From: Ipomoea triloba
Lineage: Eukaryota; Streptophyta; Magnoliopsida; Solanales; Convolvulaceae
Direction: 5' to 3'
DNA: 64,000 nt
Assembly: GCF_003576645.1 (NCBI RefSeq)
Contig: NC_044916.1
Span: 7,584,633 to 7,648,632 of the forward strand
In this document: piece by piece, positions 32,139 through 43,472 of the stretch
How positions within the stretch are numbered: position 1 is the first letter of the stretch
Layout: each line of letters opens with the position of its first letter
The notes under the pieces: generated by a model
The model's database searches: none
What the model was told of the DNA's origin: nothing
The model's input: the letters and a program-made list of their open reading frames with translations, nothing else
Made by a program: the position numbers and the translations under genes

Positions 32139-35100
32139 TCACCAAGGAATGGTCCCGATGTCTCCAAGTTCCACAAGGGTGTCTTTGATTGAATGTAACT
32201 CCTTGACGACATTGCCAATGGTCATTCTGTCCCTAGGTAACTCCATGGAACAAGCTATTCCAATCCTAAAAATTGATACAAGGCATTCTATTATCTGGTT
32301 CTGAAGTAGAAGCCTTCTACGTGTTGCATTAGCTTCTTTGTGGAATAGCTTTGGATCCACAATCTCAGTGACTTGCTCAGGTATGCTCATTCTAACATAG
32401 TTATGAAGAGTTAAGCCATTATTGAAGATATCACCAGTGGGACTTTTACTAGTAAACATTTCTAGCAAAAGGATCCCATAGCTATACATATCACCAAATG
32501 TTGACAAATCACTTCCCATCGCATACTCTGAAAAATTTCAAATTCAAGAATTAGTATTCATTCATAAATAAATATACTCAAAATTTTTTTTACGTGATTC
32601 TGTCTTAGAAGTTTCAAGGAAAATAGCCTACCTGGAGCTGCATATCCAAATGTCCCTTTAATTCCTAGAGATGAACTCACTTGGTTAGATGAAGATGCAA
32701 GTATAACTTCCGTGTGAAGAAACTTTGCTAATCCAAAATCAGCAACATGAGCAACTAAGTCTCCATCCAACAAAATATTGCTTGGCTTCAAATCACAATG
32801 TATTAAACCTGTCTCCAATTGATTATGAAGATAATCAAGTGCATTTGCCACATCAATTGCGATATTTACCCTCTGTAACAAGTTCAGACTCTTTGAATCA
32901 TTATTCTCTCCTGTGTCTTTTGAGTGATTGTGCAACCAATTATCCAGACTACCATTGATCATATACTCATAAACAATGGCGAAGAAGTCATTACCCTCAT
33001 GGTCGATGCTACAACAAGTGGTCAACACTTTTACCAAGTTTCGGTGCCTAATTTGCCTCAATGCTTCACATTCCGCCAAAAAGCTCTTGGATGCTCCTCT
33101 CACTTGAAGCTTGAACACTTTAATTGCAACTATTCCCAAACTACCATCAAGAATGCCTTTGTAAACCGTGCTGAATTTTCCAAATCCAATTATGTTGGAT
33201 TTAGAAAATTCATTAGTTGCCTTTTGGATACTCCAATATGACAACTTAGGCATGAACTCTGTTGCTGCATCACACGTTAAAGGCTGCTTGTTCTTCTGCT
33301 TGTAAATGAACACAATGAGAGCCACAATTATCAGCAGAATCAAAGTCCCACTTGACATTAAAATTGCCAACTTTTGAATATGGGACAAATGTTGTCTTTC
33401 CCCTTCTTTTGGGCATGTTGGCAACCCAAATTGCGGAATACCTCCGCAGAGGTTGGAGTTACCACCAAGCTCAACTTCAGTCTTGTGTTTAAAAATCCCT
33501 TCAGTAGGTATCTCACCTTCCAAATGGTTAAATGATAAATTCAATCGCTTCAAGTACTGAAGTTTACCTAGAAATTTTGGTATTTTTCCTGTGAGGTTAT
33601 TACAAGATAGATCTAAAATTTCTAGGCTTTTTAAAGAACTGAAAGAAGAAGGGATAAATCCATGGAAAAGATTGTGATTGATGTTGAGTTCAAACAAGCT
33701 ACTCAGTGTACCAATGGTACTTGGAAGTGTGCCTAAGAACATGTTGTTTGAAAGGGTTAGTGACACCAAATTTTTGAACCCACCAATCTCTATCGGAAGA
33801 GGACCTGTAAAGTGATTGTGAGAGAGGTCTAGATGCAGAAGCGATGTGAGGATAACTTTGGAAAAGTTTCCTTGGAGTTTGTTTCTGGAAAGATCTAATA
33901 CTAACAAATACTTAAAATTTTCAAAACTTATTGGTATAGTACCTTGCAACTCATTGAATGACAGGTGAAGCTCACTAAGCATGGACAGATTTCCCAATGA
34001 ATTTGGAATCTCACCAAACAATTTGTTTCCTTCAAGGTTTAAACCAATGAGTCGTTGAAGGCTTCCCCATGAGCTTGGAATAGTACCGCCTAGCTGATTT
34101 TTTGATAAGTCTAGATAATCTAAGTTAACAAGAAGACCAATTTCACTTGGAAGATATCCGCCTATGAGATTATCTTCTATTTGAAAATACTCAAGCTGTG
34201 AAAAGTTTGCTATGAATCTGGGCAAAACCCCTCCAAAATTGCAATTATCAAGATACAGGGTCATTAGTGTAGCAGTACTATTGAGAAGAGATGACATGAA
34301 ATCCAAATCAGTGGATTTTCCACTACCAAGTGGATTGTCAAAAAGTGCAAGATAATGTAGTCTTTTAAGTCCACTAAATGACGGCACCCCTCCATAAAAA
34401 TCATTATGACGAACATCAAAATGGTGTAGTGCTGTGGCATTTGACATTGAGATAGGAAGTCGACCTCTTAAAAGATTATAACCAATATAAAAACCCTTTA
34501 GATTAGGAAGGGTAGAGCCTAAATTTGAAGGAAGATATCCCTCAAGTTTATTCTCTTGTACATCAAAAGTTTCCAAAGATGACAGATTGAAAATGGATAT
34601 GGGAATGGTAGAAGTCAGGTAGTTTTTGAGTACAGAAATACCAAAAATTTTCTGTAGGCATCCCAAAGAAGTAGGAATTTTTCCCTTCAAATTATTTTGA
34701 GCAAAAGAAAGTACCTTGAGTGATGAAAAATTGCCTATGTAAGCAGGTATCTCTCCCATCAAGTGGTTTATGGGAACCGAAAGGAACTCAAGTTTGGACA
34801 GTGATCGAAACTCCAAAGGAAATGTACCCGTTAGATTATTGTCTCCCAAATAAAAATGTGTCAGACTAACACATTGTGAAAGGTTTTTTGGAATTTCACC
34901 TGAAAATACATTACTTTCCAGAACCAACACACTTAATCTTCTAAGTTTACCTATCTCTTTAGGAATTATACCTGCTAGAGTGTTGTTTTCAAGAATCAAT
35001 TTTCTCAGGAAACTCAGGTTCCCGATAGCAGGCGACAAAGAGCCTTGAAGGTTGCTCGAGTCCAAATTGATTGATACAACTCGTTGGTGTTTGCGACCAC

Positions 35101-35287
35101 AAGTTATTCCAACCCAATTACAGAAATGGGTAGACTCATTCCATGATTGAAGAGGCAGAGGATCTCCGATGATGTTGGCCTTCAATGAAAGCAATGTTCT
35201 GTGATCAGAAACATTTCCGGGCAGGGAGAAGGAAACTTTGCAGAGGAAGGCAAATATGGCATAAAAACAAAATAGGGAGGAGCTCAT
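32139..35287 (-). CDS. LRR receptor-like serine/threonine kinase, subfamily XII (copy 3, intact)
   Basis: Two exons, 35287-32632 and 32527-32139. The 104-bp GT/AG intron 32631-32528 splits the Glu codon of AAPE. The product is 1014 residues. Features in order: signal peptide (about 1-21), LRRNT with NWVGITC (about 45-52), about 20 LRRs to about 590, a paired cysteine cap NLCGGIP, a membrane span (about 641-663, ILLIIVALIVFIYKQK), and a kinase with GFGKFSTVYKG (about 699), VAIK lysine (about 721), HCDLKPSNILLD (about 830) and DFG (about 849). It ends with subdomains IX-XI (DMYSYGILLLEMFT, MELPRDRMT). HCD makes it non-RD, typical of plasma-membrane receptors of microbial patterns and of At3g47570-like proteins. 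The ligand is unknown. No stop or shift is seen, so it is the one likely functional copy here. The ATG is the first after the TATA box and is conserved in copies 1 and 2. Confidence 0.95.
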
Positions 35288-35350
35288 TTTGTGGAGGAGA
35301 TAAAAACTTTATTATACTGAGTGCACTGGGACTGGGTGGAAAGATCCAGA

Positions 35351-35362
35351 GTATATATATAG
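35351..35362 (-). promoter_or_regulatory. TATA box of RLK copy 3
   Basis: CTATATATATAC on the minus strand, 64 bp before the ATG, between GAGCTC and the conserved leader block that holds CCCAGTCCCAGTGCACTC. Confidence 0.7.
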
Positions 35363-35599
35363 AGCTCAAGAATACAAAGCGAATGTAAAGTGAATACGTA
35401 AATGTACAAAAATGAGTTAATACTCAATGTAGTTGAAATTGTTGATTGAAAGACCACGTTAAAATTTAATTGTTGAAGGACCATGGATTGTTAACTTGGA
35501 CCAAGCATGGTAACAATTTAAAAGTTGAAGGACAACAGACGGTTAATTTGAAAATTTATAACTAAACGTGGCAAAATCATTATACTCGGAGAACTCAGA

Positions 35600-35787
35600 T
35601 GGCATTAACTCAAATGTAAAAGTATTACATATGTCCTCAAAAGCATTACAATTCCTGTTCTAAGTAACAAACACTTTATTTTTAATTAATACTATATTTT
35701 TCAGTATAAGTTTTACATTTGTATATTAACCGATCCGTTTTATAGATAAAAATCCTTGAGACGGTCTCACATAAGTGTGACACTTTT
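35600..35787. repeat. Truncated copy of the GAGACGGTCTCAC MITE
   Basis: Ends GAGACGGTCTCACATAAGTGT. Its interior resembles the right half of the 17.4-kb copy. The left end is missing. Confidence 0.6.
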
Positions 35788-35819
35788 TTTGTATAGAGAT
35801 TAAATTTCATTTGACAGTT

Positions 35820-36165
35820 GCTCTCATGGATGATGAAGGTCGTCTTTAGAATTACATTGATGGCTCGGTCTTGACAGTAGCAGGTAGAATGTTTACAAAA
35901 TTATTGTACAAATTAAATTTCTGCACAAAACTATTCGTGAAAGAATCGATCGCATGGAAATTTTGAGGGACCAAACTCCGTGTGAAAATTTGGGTCTTCA
36001 CAGTAGCTTAGTAGAATGTTTACAAAATTATTGTACAAAATTTTCTGCATAATACAATTCATGAAAACAATTGCATAGAAAATTTGGAGGACCAAACTCA
36101 GCGTGAGATTAACTTCGCAGACTATGCTTGATGAATGATTTAGATGGTCGTTGTTGTTGTATATT
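35820..36165. repeat. 123-bp repeat family fragment with its conserved flanks
   Basis: Starts with GATGATGAAGGTCGTC...GGCTCGGTCTTGACAGTAGC, has about two units, and ends with CAGCGTGAGATTAACTTCGC and a GTCGTTGTTGTTG tract. The same layout occurs at 48.7-51.0 and 53.1-53.5 kb. The Helitron end interrupts the right flank. Confidence 0.7.
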
Positions 36166-36169
36166 ATTA

Positions 36170-36200
36170 CTAGTATCTTACTTGTGCGATGCACGGTTTA
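36170..36200 (-). mobile_element. Helitron 3' terminus
   Basis: On the minus strand GTGC-ATC-GCAC forms a hairpin, followed 10 nt later by CTAG at 36173-36170 and then T. It lies inside the flank of the 123-bp family. The AT-rich DNA to about 36775 probably belongs to the element, but no TC start was found. Confidence 0.6.
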
Positions 36201-36777
36201 AAGATTATTATATATTAATGTAAAATATTATATTAATAAAACATGAGAATGAATTTTTAAAATCAATTATACACATGACATCGTATAATTTTAAGTTTTA
36301 TTAAATATTGAGGTGAAATAATTATGAAAATAATTTAAATTTTAATCTACTTTAGAATAGTGGAACTTAAAACATGGATAAAATAATTCTTGTAATTAAG
36401 GTATATATTTATTTAGATAAATATAATAATAAATAAGACTTTAAATATTTTCGTTTAAAAACAAAAAAATTTTTCACAAACACTGATAATTATAGAATAA
36501 TGTATATAATCATCTACATACCTTATTTGCACAAATAATAAGTTTACATTGAGATTAACAACTTACCACTCATAGAAGAAGCGAACTGAGATCAGAATGG
36601 GTTATATTATACACACTGACCTACGACTGTGAGTCATCACATGATATGATGCCATTACGTTTCTTTTCTTTATTGTCGATTGGACTAAACTCCCACCTTG
36701 TGGACATCGCATTGAAAATAAATATTAAAATTAAAATTTCAAATATTCTAAAATAAATAAAGATACAATTTACAATA

Positions 36778-37216
36778 AGGGTGTGTTTGGAAAACCTTGG
36801 AAAACCCAGTCAACGGAAAACGGAAAATGATTTCCGTTGACCGGGGAAAATGAGGTCAAAATGGCGGAAAATCATACAATGTCATCCACAAGCTACTCTG
36901 GTTTCCGGCGGCGGAAACCAGAGAACTTTCTCTGGTTCCCGAAGAGGAAACCAGAGGCGGGGGGGGGGTTATTATTATTATTTTTAAAATTTTGTTACTT
37001 TTTTTATAGATAAATTCTGTTACTTAAAAATATTATTTTTTATCTTATTATAATAATTTTAATATTTTAAATAGAATAAAAAAATATAATTATACAATTC
37101 TACCCATTTTCCAAAAATACATCCAAACACGGAAAATGAATTGATTTTCCGGAAAATGACTCATTTTCCAGAAAACATTTTCTAGAAGTCATTTTCCTGC
37201 TTTTCAAACACACCCT
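36778..37216. mobile_element. MITE with AGGGTGTGTTTGGAAAA ends
   Basis: The left end AGGGTGTGTTTGGAAAA matches the inverse of the right end, AGGGTGTGTTTGAAAAG. Subterminal GGAAAATG/CATTTTCC words pair. At 36896-36955 two adjacent hairpins are built from CTCTGGTTTCC and GGAAACCAGAG. A run of 10 G follows. Confidence 0.7.
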
Positions 37217-37672
37217 AGAGAAGTCTTGGAATCCACCATTTATTTGTAGTCAAGAAATCAGTGAACAAAAAATTTCTTTACCCAACGTCTTCGCTCTTAT
37301 ACTTATGGTCCAAAGATTCACACATTTCTTGAGTCGTTTTCAACTTGCATACACCGTATAGTGAATCGTACAAAGTTTTGTAAAGGTAATCAAAATGTTT
37401 TCATGCTTCAATCACACTAACGGTTTGGACATCCATATCTTGATTTACATTAGGAGCCTTCTCGATTGAGAAGTTTGTTACCACCTCTTGAAGTTCAATC
37501 CGTTATACTTCTCATGCCTTTCGACAAAGCAACATGGTACCATCATAGCCACCTACACCATAGGGATATACCCTTTTGTGCCACCAGTTACTGGATTACT
37601 GGTTTGCTAACCAATGTTCATCGAGGCTAACCAGTTACTGGATTACTGGATTGCTGGATTACTGGATTATCG
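37217..37672. other. Unassigned DNA ending in a 9-bp minisatellite
   Basis: No gene is recognised. About 37585-37670 holds TTACTGGAT repeats (five or more, some diverged). Confidence 0.45.
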
Positions 37673-38309
37673 AACAGTCAGTATGGAAAAAATATCATTT
37701 GGGTTATTGTGGATAGACTTACTAAGGTTGCACACTTTTTACCCATTAAGAAGACAACTCCATTGAATGACCTAGCTGAGTTGTATGTGAATGAAATTGT
37801 AAGGTTACATGGCGTACCTGTTAGTATAGTATCTGATAGGGACTATAGATTTGTGTCAAAATTTTGGAGAAGCTTACAACGAGCCATGGGGACTGAGTTA
37901 ATGTTAGATATATTTAATCTAAATATATCTATATAATATTGAGAGAAAGAGGGAAGGATTATGGAAGATAAGTAGGAATGGAAAAGTTTATTTCTTTGCT
38001 TTTGTCTATTGCTACTACGGTACACTACTGCATTCCTAATTCACATCACACTTCTAGTTAATACAACATATATATATAGCAGAAGGAAAATGCTACCACG
38101 CCTAATCTAAGTAGAAGTGCTACCATTATTTAATTACTATGACAAAACATGCCTAACATTACCACTTAATCATGTTTCATGCATGTCAAAAACATGCCTA
38201 ACATAATTATGCTTTAAACCTAACATCAAAGTCATACAAAGTGACTAAGTGTGCTGCTGCCGAATCTAGCTTCAAATTGCTGCCATCTTTGACTTGGTTT
38301 AATATAATG

Positions 38310-38346
<37 letters not shown>

Positions 38347-38585
38347 AACAGTTAAGATTAAGCACTGCATTTCATCCACAAACAGATAAACCGAGAGGAC
38401 TATTCAGACCTTGGAAGATATGCTTCGAGCTTGTGTCTTGGATTTCAAGGGTAGTTGGAGTAAATACTTAACTTTGATTGAGTTTTCATATAATAATAGC
38501 TACCAATCGAGTATAGGAACGGCACCTTTTGAAGCTTTATATGGAAGGAAATGTAGATCTCCTTTATATGCACTGCTTGACGTCT
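37673..38585 (+). pseudogene. Ty3/gypsy integrase fragment split by a solo LTR
   Basis: Plus strand: VDRLTKVAHFLPIKKTTPL, ELYVNEIVRLHGVPVSIVSD and FVSKFWRSLQRAMGTEL are the RNase-H-fold core of gypsy integrase. After the inserted LTR the reading continues as LSTAFHPQTD, then (frameshift) [31 protein letters not shown] and [16 protein letters not shown]. The 'DRD.RF' site reads DRDYRF. Upstream RT/RNase H and the downstream chromodomain region are missing. Confidence 0.9.
37902..38350. mobile_element. Solo LTR (449 bp) with 5-bp target duplication
   Basis: Begins TGTTAGATATATTTAATC and ends TTATTATAACA, so TGTTA pairs with TAACA. GTTAA flanks both sides (37897-37901 and 38351-38355). Excising it restores the integrase reading MGTEL...LSTAFHPQTD. 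There is no internal retroelement sequence, so it is a product of LTR-LTR recombination. An ATA/TAT palindrome lies near its right end. Confidence 0.85.
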
Positions 38586-38901
38586 CGTAGCACGGCTGAT
38601 GTCTCGATGGTTCGCATACTGGAACCATGTCTCGCACCGCGACTCCCGTGACCTCTCGAACGTGACGTTTCACCTACTATGTCCGTTCAAAAATGACTCT
38701 TGGTATTACGGAATTAATTTGATCAATTCCATTCATTATTTTCAGAGTTATTTTGTGAGTAATGGACTTGTTAGTGGGTGTTAATGGTTGCTAGTGGCAG
38801 AATTAATTTTCTACTAGTGGGTGGAGGTTATATGGATAATATTGATGCCATGATTAATGCTATGATCTATTTCCTCTACTATATATTCGTAGGTGAGCAG
38901 C
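38581..38901. other. Unassigned DNA between gypsy integrase and inverted repeat
   Basis: No family is recognised; the gypsy reading ends at about 38585. Confidence 0.4.
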
Positions 38902-40967
38902 AGGTTTTGTACACACACCAAGCTACACGAAAATACATAGATTTTCTCCTCAAAACACTGCTCATCATTACTTCAAGCCACATGCGTTCATCCCACGTCT
39001 TAGTTCACCGGATACCATGTTTGTGTGCTCAAACGCCAGTATCGTAGTACGTTTTATCCTGGAAAACCTAGACCGCAACGCTCCAGCACCCCGGGAGGCG
39101 GTAAATAAGGTTTCAAGGATAGTGGCAACACGACTCGTGCTTCTTGTAACCCCTCGGTTTTTTTTTCCGACAAAGTTTAGGCTCGAAAATATTTTTTTTA
39201 AGCTATGACACTTATGAGATGATCTCTCGGTACTTCAGAAGGATTTTTTTTAGTAAGACTAATTATCGATAAGCTGCGAACTACGTACCGGTCACGAACC
39301 GAGAAATTTTAAGGATATAGATTCAGTTCGAATTTTCTAGAATTGGGATTATTAAGTATCATACGATCAAGCCTGAATTTCTAGTTAGTTCAAGGAAGAT
39401 CTTAAATGGACTGTAAGGGATAAATTGTTACGGACTCTGAACCTAGATTTGGCGGATTACCGGAAAATTTCCAAAATTGGTGATTTGCGACGGGAATATT
39501 TTTACGATAATTTTGGTATTAGAATTTTCCCGAATTAAGTTATAATCCTCCGAACATTCATCTGATTTAAGCATAAACTGGCCAATTAGATTTGAGATCT
39601 TGTAAGGACTTCATGGAGTGTTGACATGTGGCAAGTAAATCTAAGTTGGATTGAGCAATTAATGAGGCATTAATGGAAGTATGGCCTAGTTGCACTTGTT
39701 ACTTGTAGTACAAGAACAAAATCACACCAAGATCACCTATCTCTCTCTCATTTTCGGATTTTACACTTAGAGAAAGAAGAAGAGAAATAATTTTAGTCTT
39801 CCATTGTGATCAAGGAGCACCAAAATATTTTTCTTACTCAAGGATTAAGTGTAAGTAAGATCCTAGACTTTGTTAGATTTATTCATCTCTAGAACTTAAG
39901 TGTCAATGTTTAGTGCATGAAAATATTGTTGTTATGGTGATGTTTTTAGGGGCTTTGGATTCGAGAGAAGATCTAACACTTCTACGGTTCTAGAAATCTT
40001 CTATTGAGGTAAGGAATCCCTTAAGTTGGCCCAATCACTTGAAGGTAGACAATTGCTAGGAAATTACATGATTAGGAATTTTTACATGAAAATTATGTGC
40101 TATGTTATAGATCTAAAAGTGGCTCAAATTCTCTACCTTGATTTTGGTAAATTTACTAGGCATGTCCATAGCTAATTTATGCATGTATATGTTGTATTTA
40201 TGCCATATAGGCTTATACTTGTGAAAATAGTGAAAAGAAATAAGGATAGTCTCTGGCAGTAACTTCCGAGATTTACTGGGAAAAATCGGTAAGGTATTTT
40301 GATCCCATTTTTTTTAGACATGTAGTTCTATAAGTGTAGAACCCGCATATAAAATTTCATAATGATCGGAGTAGTATAAGTATGGTTTTCGAATTTTTTC
40401 CAAAACTGGTCCAGAGAGAAAAAACTCTGGACAGCACACTGCCAAGGGCAAAGATGTAATTTTCTGTGTCTATTCGTGGATCAAAATGACCAAAACTTTT
40501 TATGGACATCAAGTACTATAAGTTGGGGTTCTACCATAAAAATTTCAAGCGAAAAAGAGTTCGGGAACTATTTTTACCGGCTCAATCTTTCGGATTGCGC
40601 CAAGCTGAAATTTTCTGAAAAAGAATGGTTAGAAACAATTTTGACAAATATAATTTGTAATAAAATTAGTAACGAGGTTTTGGGATGTCATAATTCATTT
40701 GAAAGAAAAATCATGTTTTAAAGAATAATGTGACTCTCGTTACTTGGTTTTCGAAATGAACAAATCATTAACCAATATGTGTATTTTGGGAAATGTTTTG
40801 AGCAAATGTTTTTTGAGAGACAAGACTTTTGAACTAAGTTAAGAATGGTGATTGATTTCAAAGGAGGACTTGATTTTGTGGGAAATGTCTAAAAAGTGAT
40901 TTTGACTCAAGGAAAGGGAAAAAGGAAGGAAAATGTTTCAAACCTTAGTTCTAGTAAAAGTGGTGAA
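38902..40967 (+). repeat. Left arm of a 2.06-kb near-perfect inverted repeat
   Basis: Matches the reverse complement of 41391-43447 almost base for base. The differences I noticed are mostly one-base length changes in short runs (for example ACCCCGGG versus ACCCCGG, and CCGG versus CCG). The arm includes 243 bp of DNA outside the solo LTR that starts at 39145. Confidence 0.95.
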
Positions 40968-41268
40968 ATTCTATAAGTGTAGAACCCGCATATAAAATTT
41001 CATAATGATCGGAGTAGTGGAAGTATGGTTTTCGGAATTTTTCCCAAAACTGGTCCAGGGAGAGACAGAATTCCGGACAGCCCACTGCCAAGGGCAAAAA
41101 TGGAATTTTCTGTGTTTATTCGTGGATCAAAATGACCAAAACTTTTTATGGACATCAAGTACTATAAGTTGGGGTTCTACCATAAAAATTTCAAGCGAAA
41201 AAGAGTTCGGGAACTATTTTTACCGGCTCAATCTTTCGGACTGCGCCAAGCTGAAATTTTCTGAATTT
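40331..41268 (+). repeat. Two direct copies of a 300-bp segment, 640 bp apart
   Basis: CTATAAGTGTAGAACCCGC starts a unit at 40331 and again at 40971. Both run about 300 bp to CTGAAATTTTCTGAA. They differ by scattered substitutions, unlike the arms of the inverted repeat, so this duplication is older and probably a real part of the LTR. Confidence 0.85.
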
Positions 41269-41390
41269 TCCTTCCGGGTGATATAGTACTCGGCGAATCG
41301 ACTTCGCCCACAGTATGATTGATCATACACATAATTACCATGCGGAATAGGCACTTTAAGCTCATCTTTATTCCGTGGTTAACAAGATCC

Positions 41391-43447
41391 TTCACCACTT
41401 TTACTAGAACTAAGGTTTGAAAACATTTTCCTTCCTTTTCCCTTTCCTTGAGTCAAAATCACTTTTTAGACATTTCCCACAAAATCAAGTCCTCCTTTGA
41501 AATCAATCACCATTCTTAACTTAGTTCAAAAGTCTTGTCTCTCAAAACATTTTGCTCAAAACATTTCCCAAAATACACATATTGGTTAATGATTTGTTCA
41601 TTTCGAAAACCAAGTAACGAGAGTCACATTATTCCTTAAAAATGATTTTTCTTTCAAATGGATTATGACATCCCAAAACCTCGTTACTAATTTTATTACA
41701 AATTATATTTGTCAAAATTGTTTCTAACCATTCTTTTTCAGAAAATTTCAGCTTGGCGCAATCCGAAAGATTGAGCCGGTAAAAATAGTTCCCGAACTCT
41801 TTTTCACTTGAAATTTTTATGGTAGAACCCCAACTTATAGTACTTGATGTCCATAAAAAGTTTTGGTCATTTTGATCCACGAATAACACAGAAAATTACA
41901 TTTTGCCCTTGGCAGTGTGCTGTCCAGAGTTTTTTCTCTCTGGACCAGTTTTGGAAAAAATTCGAAAACCATACTTATACTACTCCGATCATTATGAAAT
42001 TTTATATGCGGGTTCTACACTTATAGAACTACATGTCTAAAAAAAATGGGATCAAAATACCTTACCGATTTTTCCCAGTAAATCTCGGAAGTTACTGCCA
42101 GAGACTATCCTTATTTCTTTTCACTATTTTCACAAGTATAAGCCTATATGGGCATAAATACAACATATACATGCATAAATTAGCTATGGACATGCCTAGT
42201 AAATTTACCAAAAATCAAGGTAGAGAATTTGAGCCCACTTTTAGATCTATAACATAGCACATAATTTTCATGTAAAAATTCCTAATCATGTAATTTCCTA
42301 GCAATTGTCTACCTTCAAGTGATTGGGCCAACTTAAGGGATTCCTTACCTCAATAGAAGATTTCTAGAACCGTAGAAGTGTTAGATCTTCTCTCGAATCC
42401 AAAGCCCTAAAAACATCACCATAACAACAATATTTTCATGCACTAAACATTGACACTTAAGTTCTAGAGATGAATAAATCTAACAAAGTCTAGGATCTTA
42501 CTTACACTTAATCCTTGAGTAAGAAAAATATTTTGGTGCTCCTTGATCACAATGGAGACTAAATTATTTCTCTTCTTCTTTCTCTAAGTGTAAAATCCGA
42601 AAATGAGAGAGAGATAGGTGATCTTGGTGTGATTTTGTTCTTGTACTACAAGTAACAAGTGCAACTAGGCCATACTTCCATTAATGCCTCATTAATTGCT
42701 CAATCCAACTTAGATTTACTTGCCACATGTCAACACTCCATGAAGTCCTTACAAGATCTCAAATCTAATTGGCCAGTTTATGCTTAAATCAGATGAATGT
42801 TCGGAGGATTATAACTTAATTCGGGAAAATTCTAATACCAAAATTATCGTAAAAATATTCCCGTCGCAAATCACCAATTTTGGAATTTTCCGGTAATCCG
42901 CCAAATCTAGGTTCAGAGTCCGTAACAATTTATCCTACAGTCCATTTAAGATCTTCCTTGAACTAACTAAATTCAGGCTTGATCGTATGATACTTAATAA
43001 TCCCAATTCTAGAAAATTCGAACTGAATCTATATCCTTAAAATTTCTCGGTTCGTGACGGTACGTAGTTCGCAGCTTATCGATAATTAGTCTTACTAAAA
43101 AAAATCCTTCTGAAGTACCGAGAGATCATCTCATAAGTGTCATAGCTTAAAAAAAATATTTTCGAGCCTAAACTTTGTCGGAAAAAAAAACCGAGGGGTT
43201 ACAAGAAGCACGAGTCGTGTTGCCACTATCCTTGAAACCTTTATTTACCGCCTCCGGGGTGCTGGAGCGTTGCGGTCTAGGTTTTCCAGGATAAAACGTA
43301 CTACGATACTGGCGTTTGAGCACACAAACATGGTATCCGGTGAACTAAGACGTGGGGATGAACGCATGTGGCTTGAAGTAATGATGAGCAGTGTTTTGAG
43401 GAGAAAATCTATGTATTTTCGTGTAGCTTGGTGTGTGTACAAAACCT
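41391..43447 (-). repeat. Right arm of the inverted repeat, ending at the N gap
   Basis: Reverse complement of 38902-40967. It stops exactly where the 25-N gap begins. Sequence after the gap does not continue the match. Confidence 0.95.
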
Positions 43448-43472
43448 NNNNNNNNNNNNNNNNNNNNNNNNN
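43448..43472. other. Assembly gap, 25 N
   Basis: Exactly 25 unknown bases at the end of the inverted arm. A fixed small number suggests a placeholder rather than a measured gap. Confidence 0.95.

Noticed and set aside
38778..39208. Two overlapping plus-strand frames of 89 and 63 codons
   Set aside because: The second runs over the LTR start, is mirrored in the inverted arm and has no family resemblance.
40476..41889. Repeated frame with DQNDQNFLWTSSTISWG in three places
   Set aside because: It is part of the LTR segment duplicated directly and in inversion; LTRs are non-coding, and the frame has no recognised domain.
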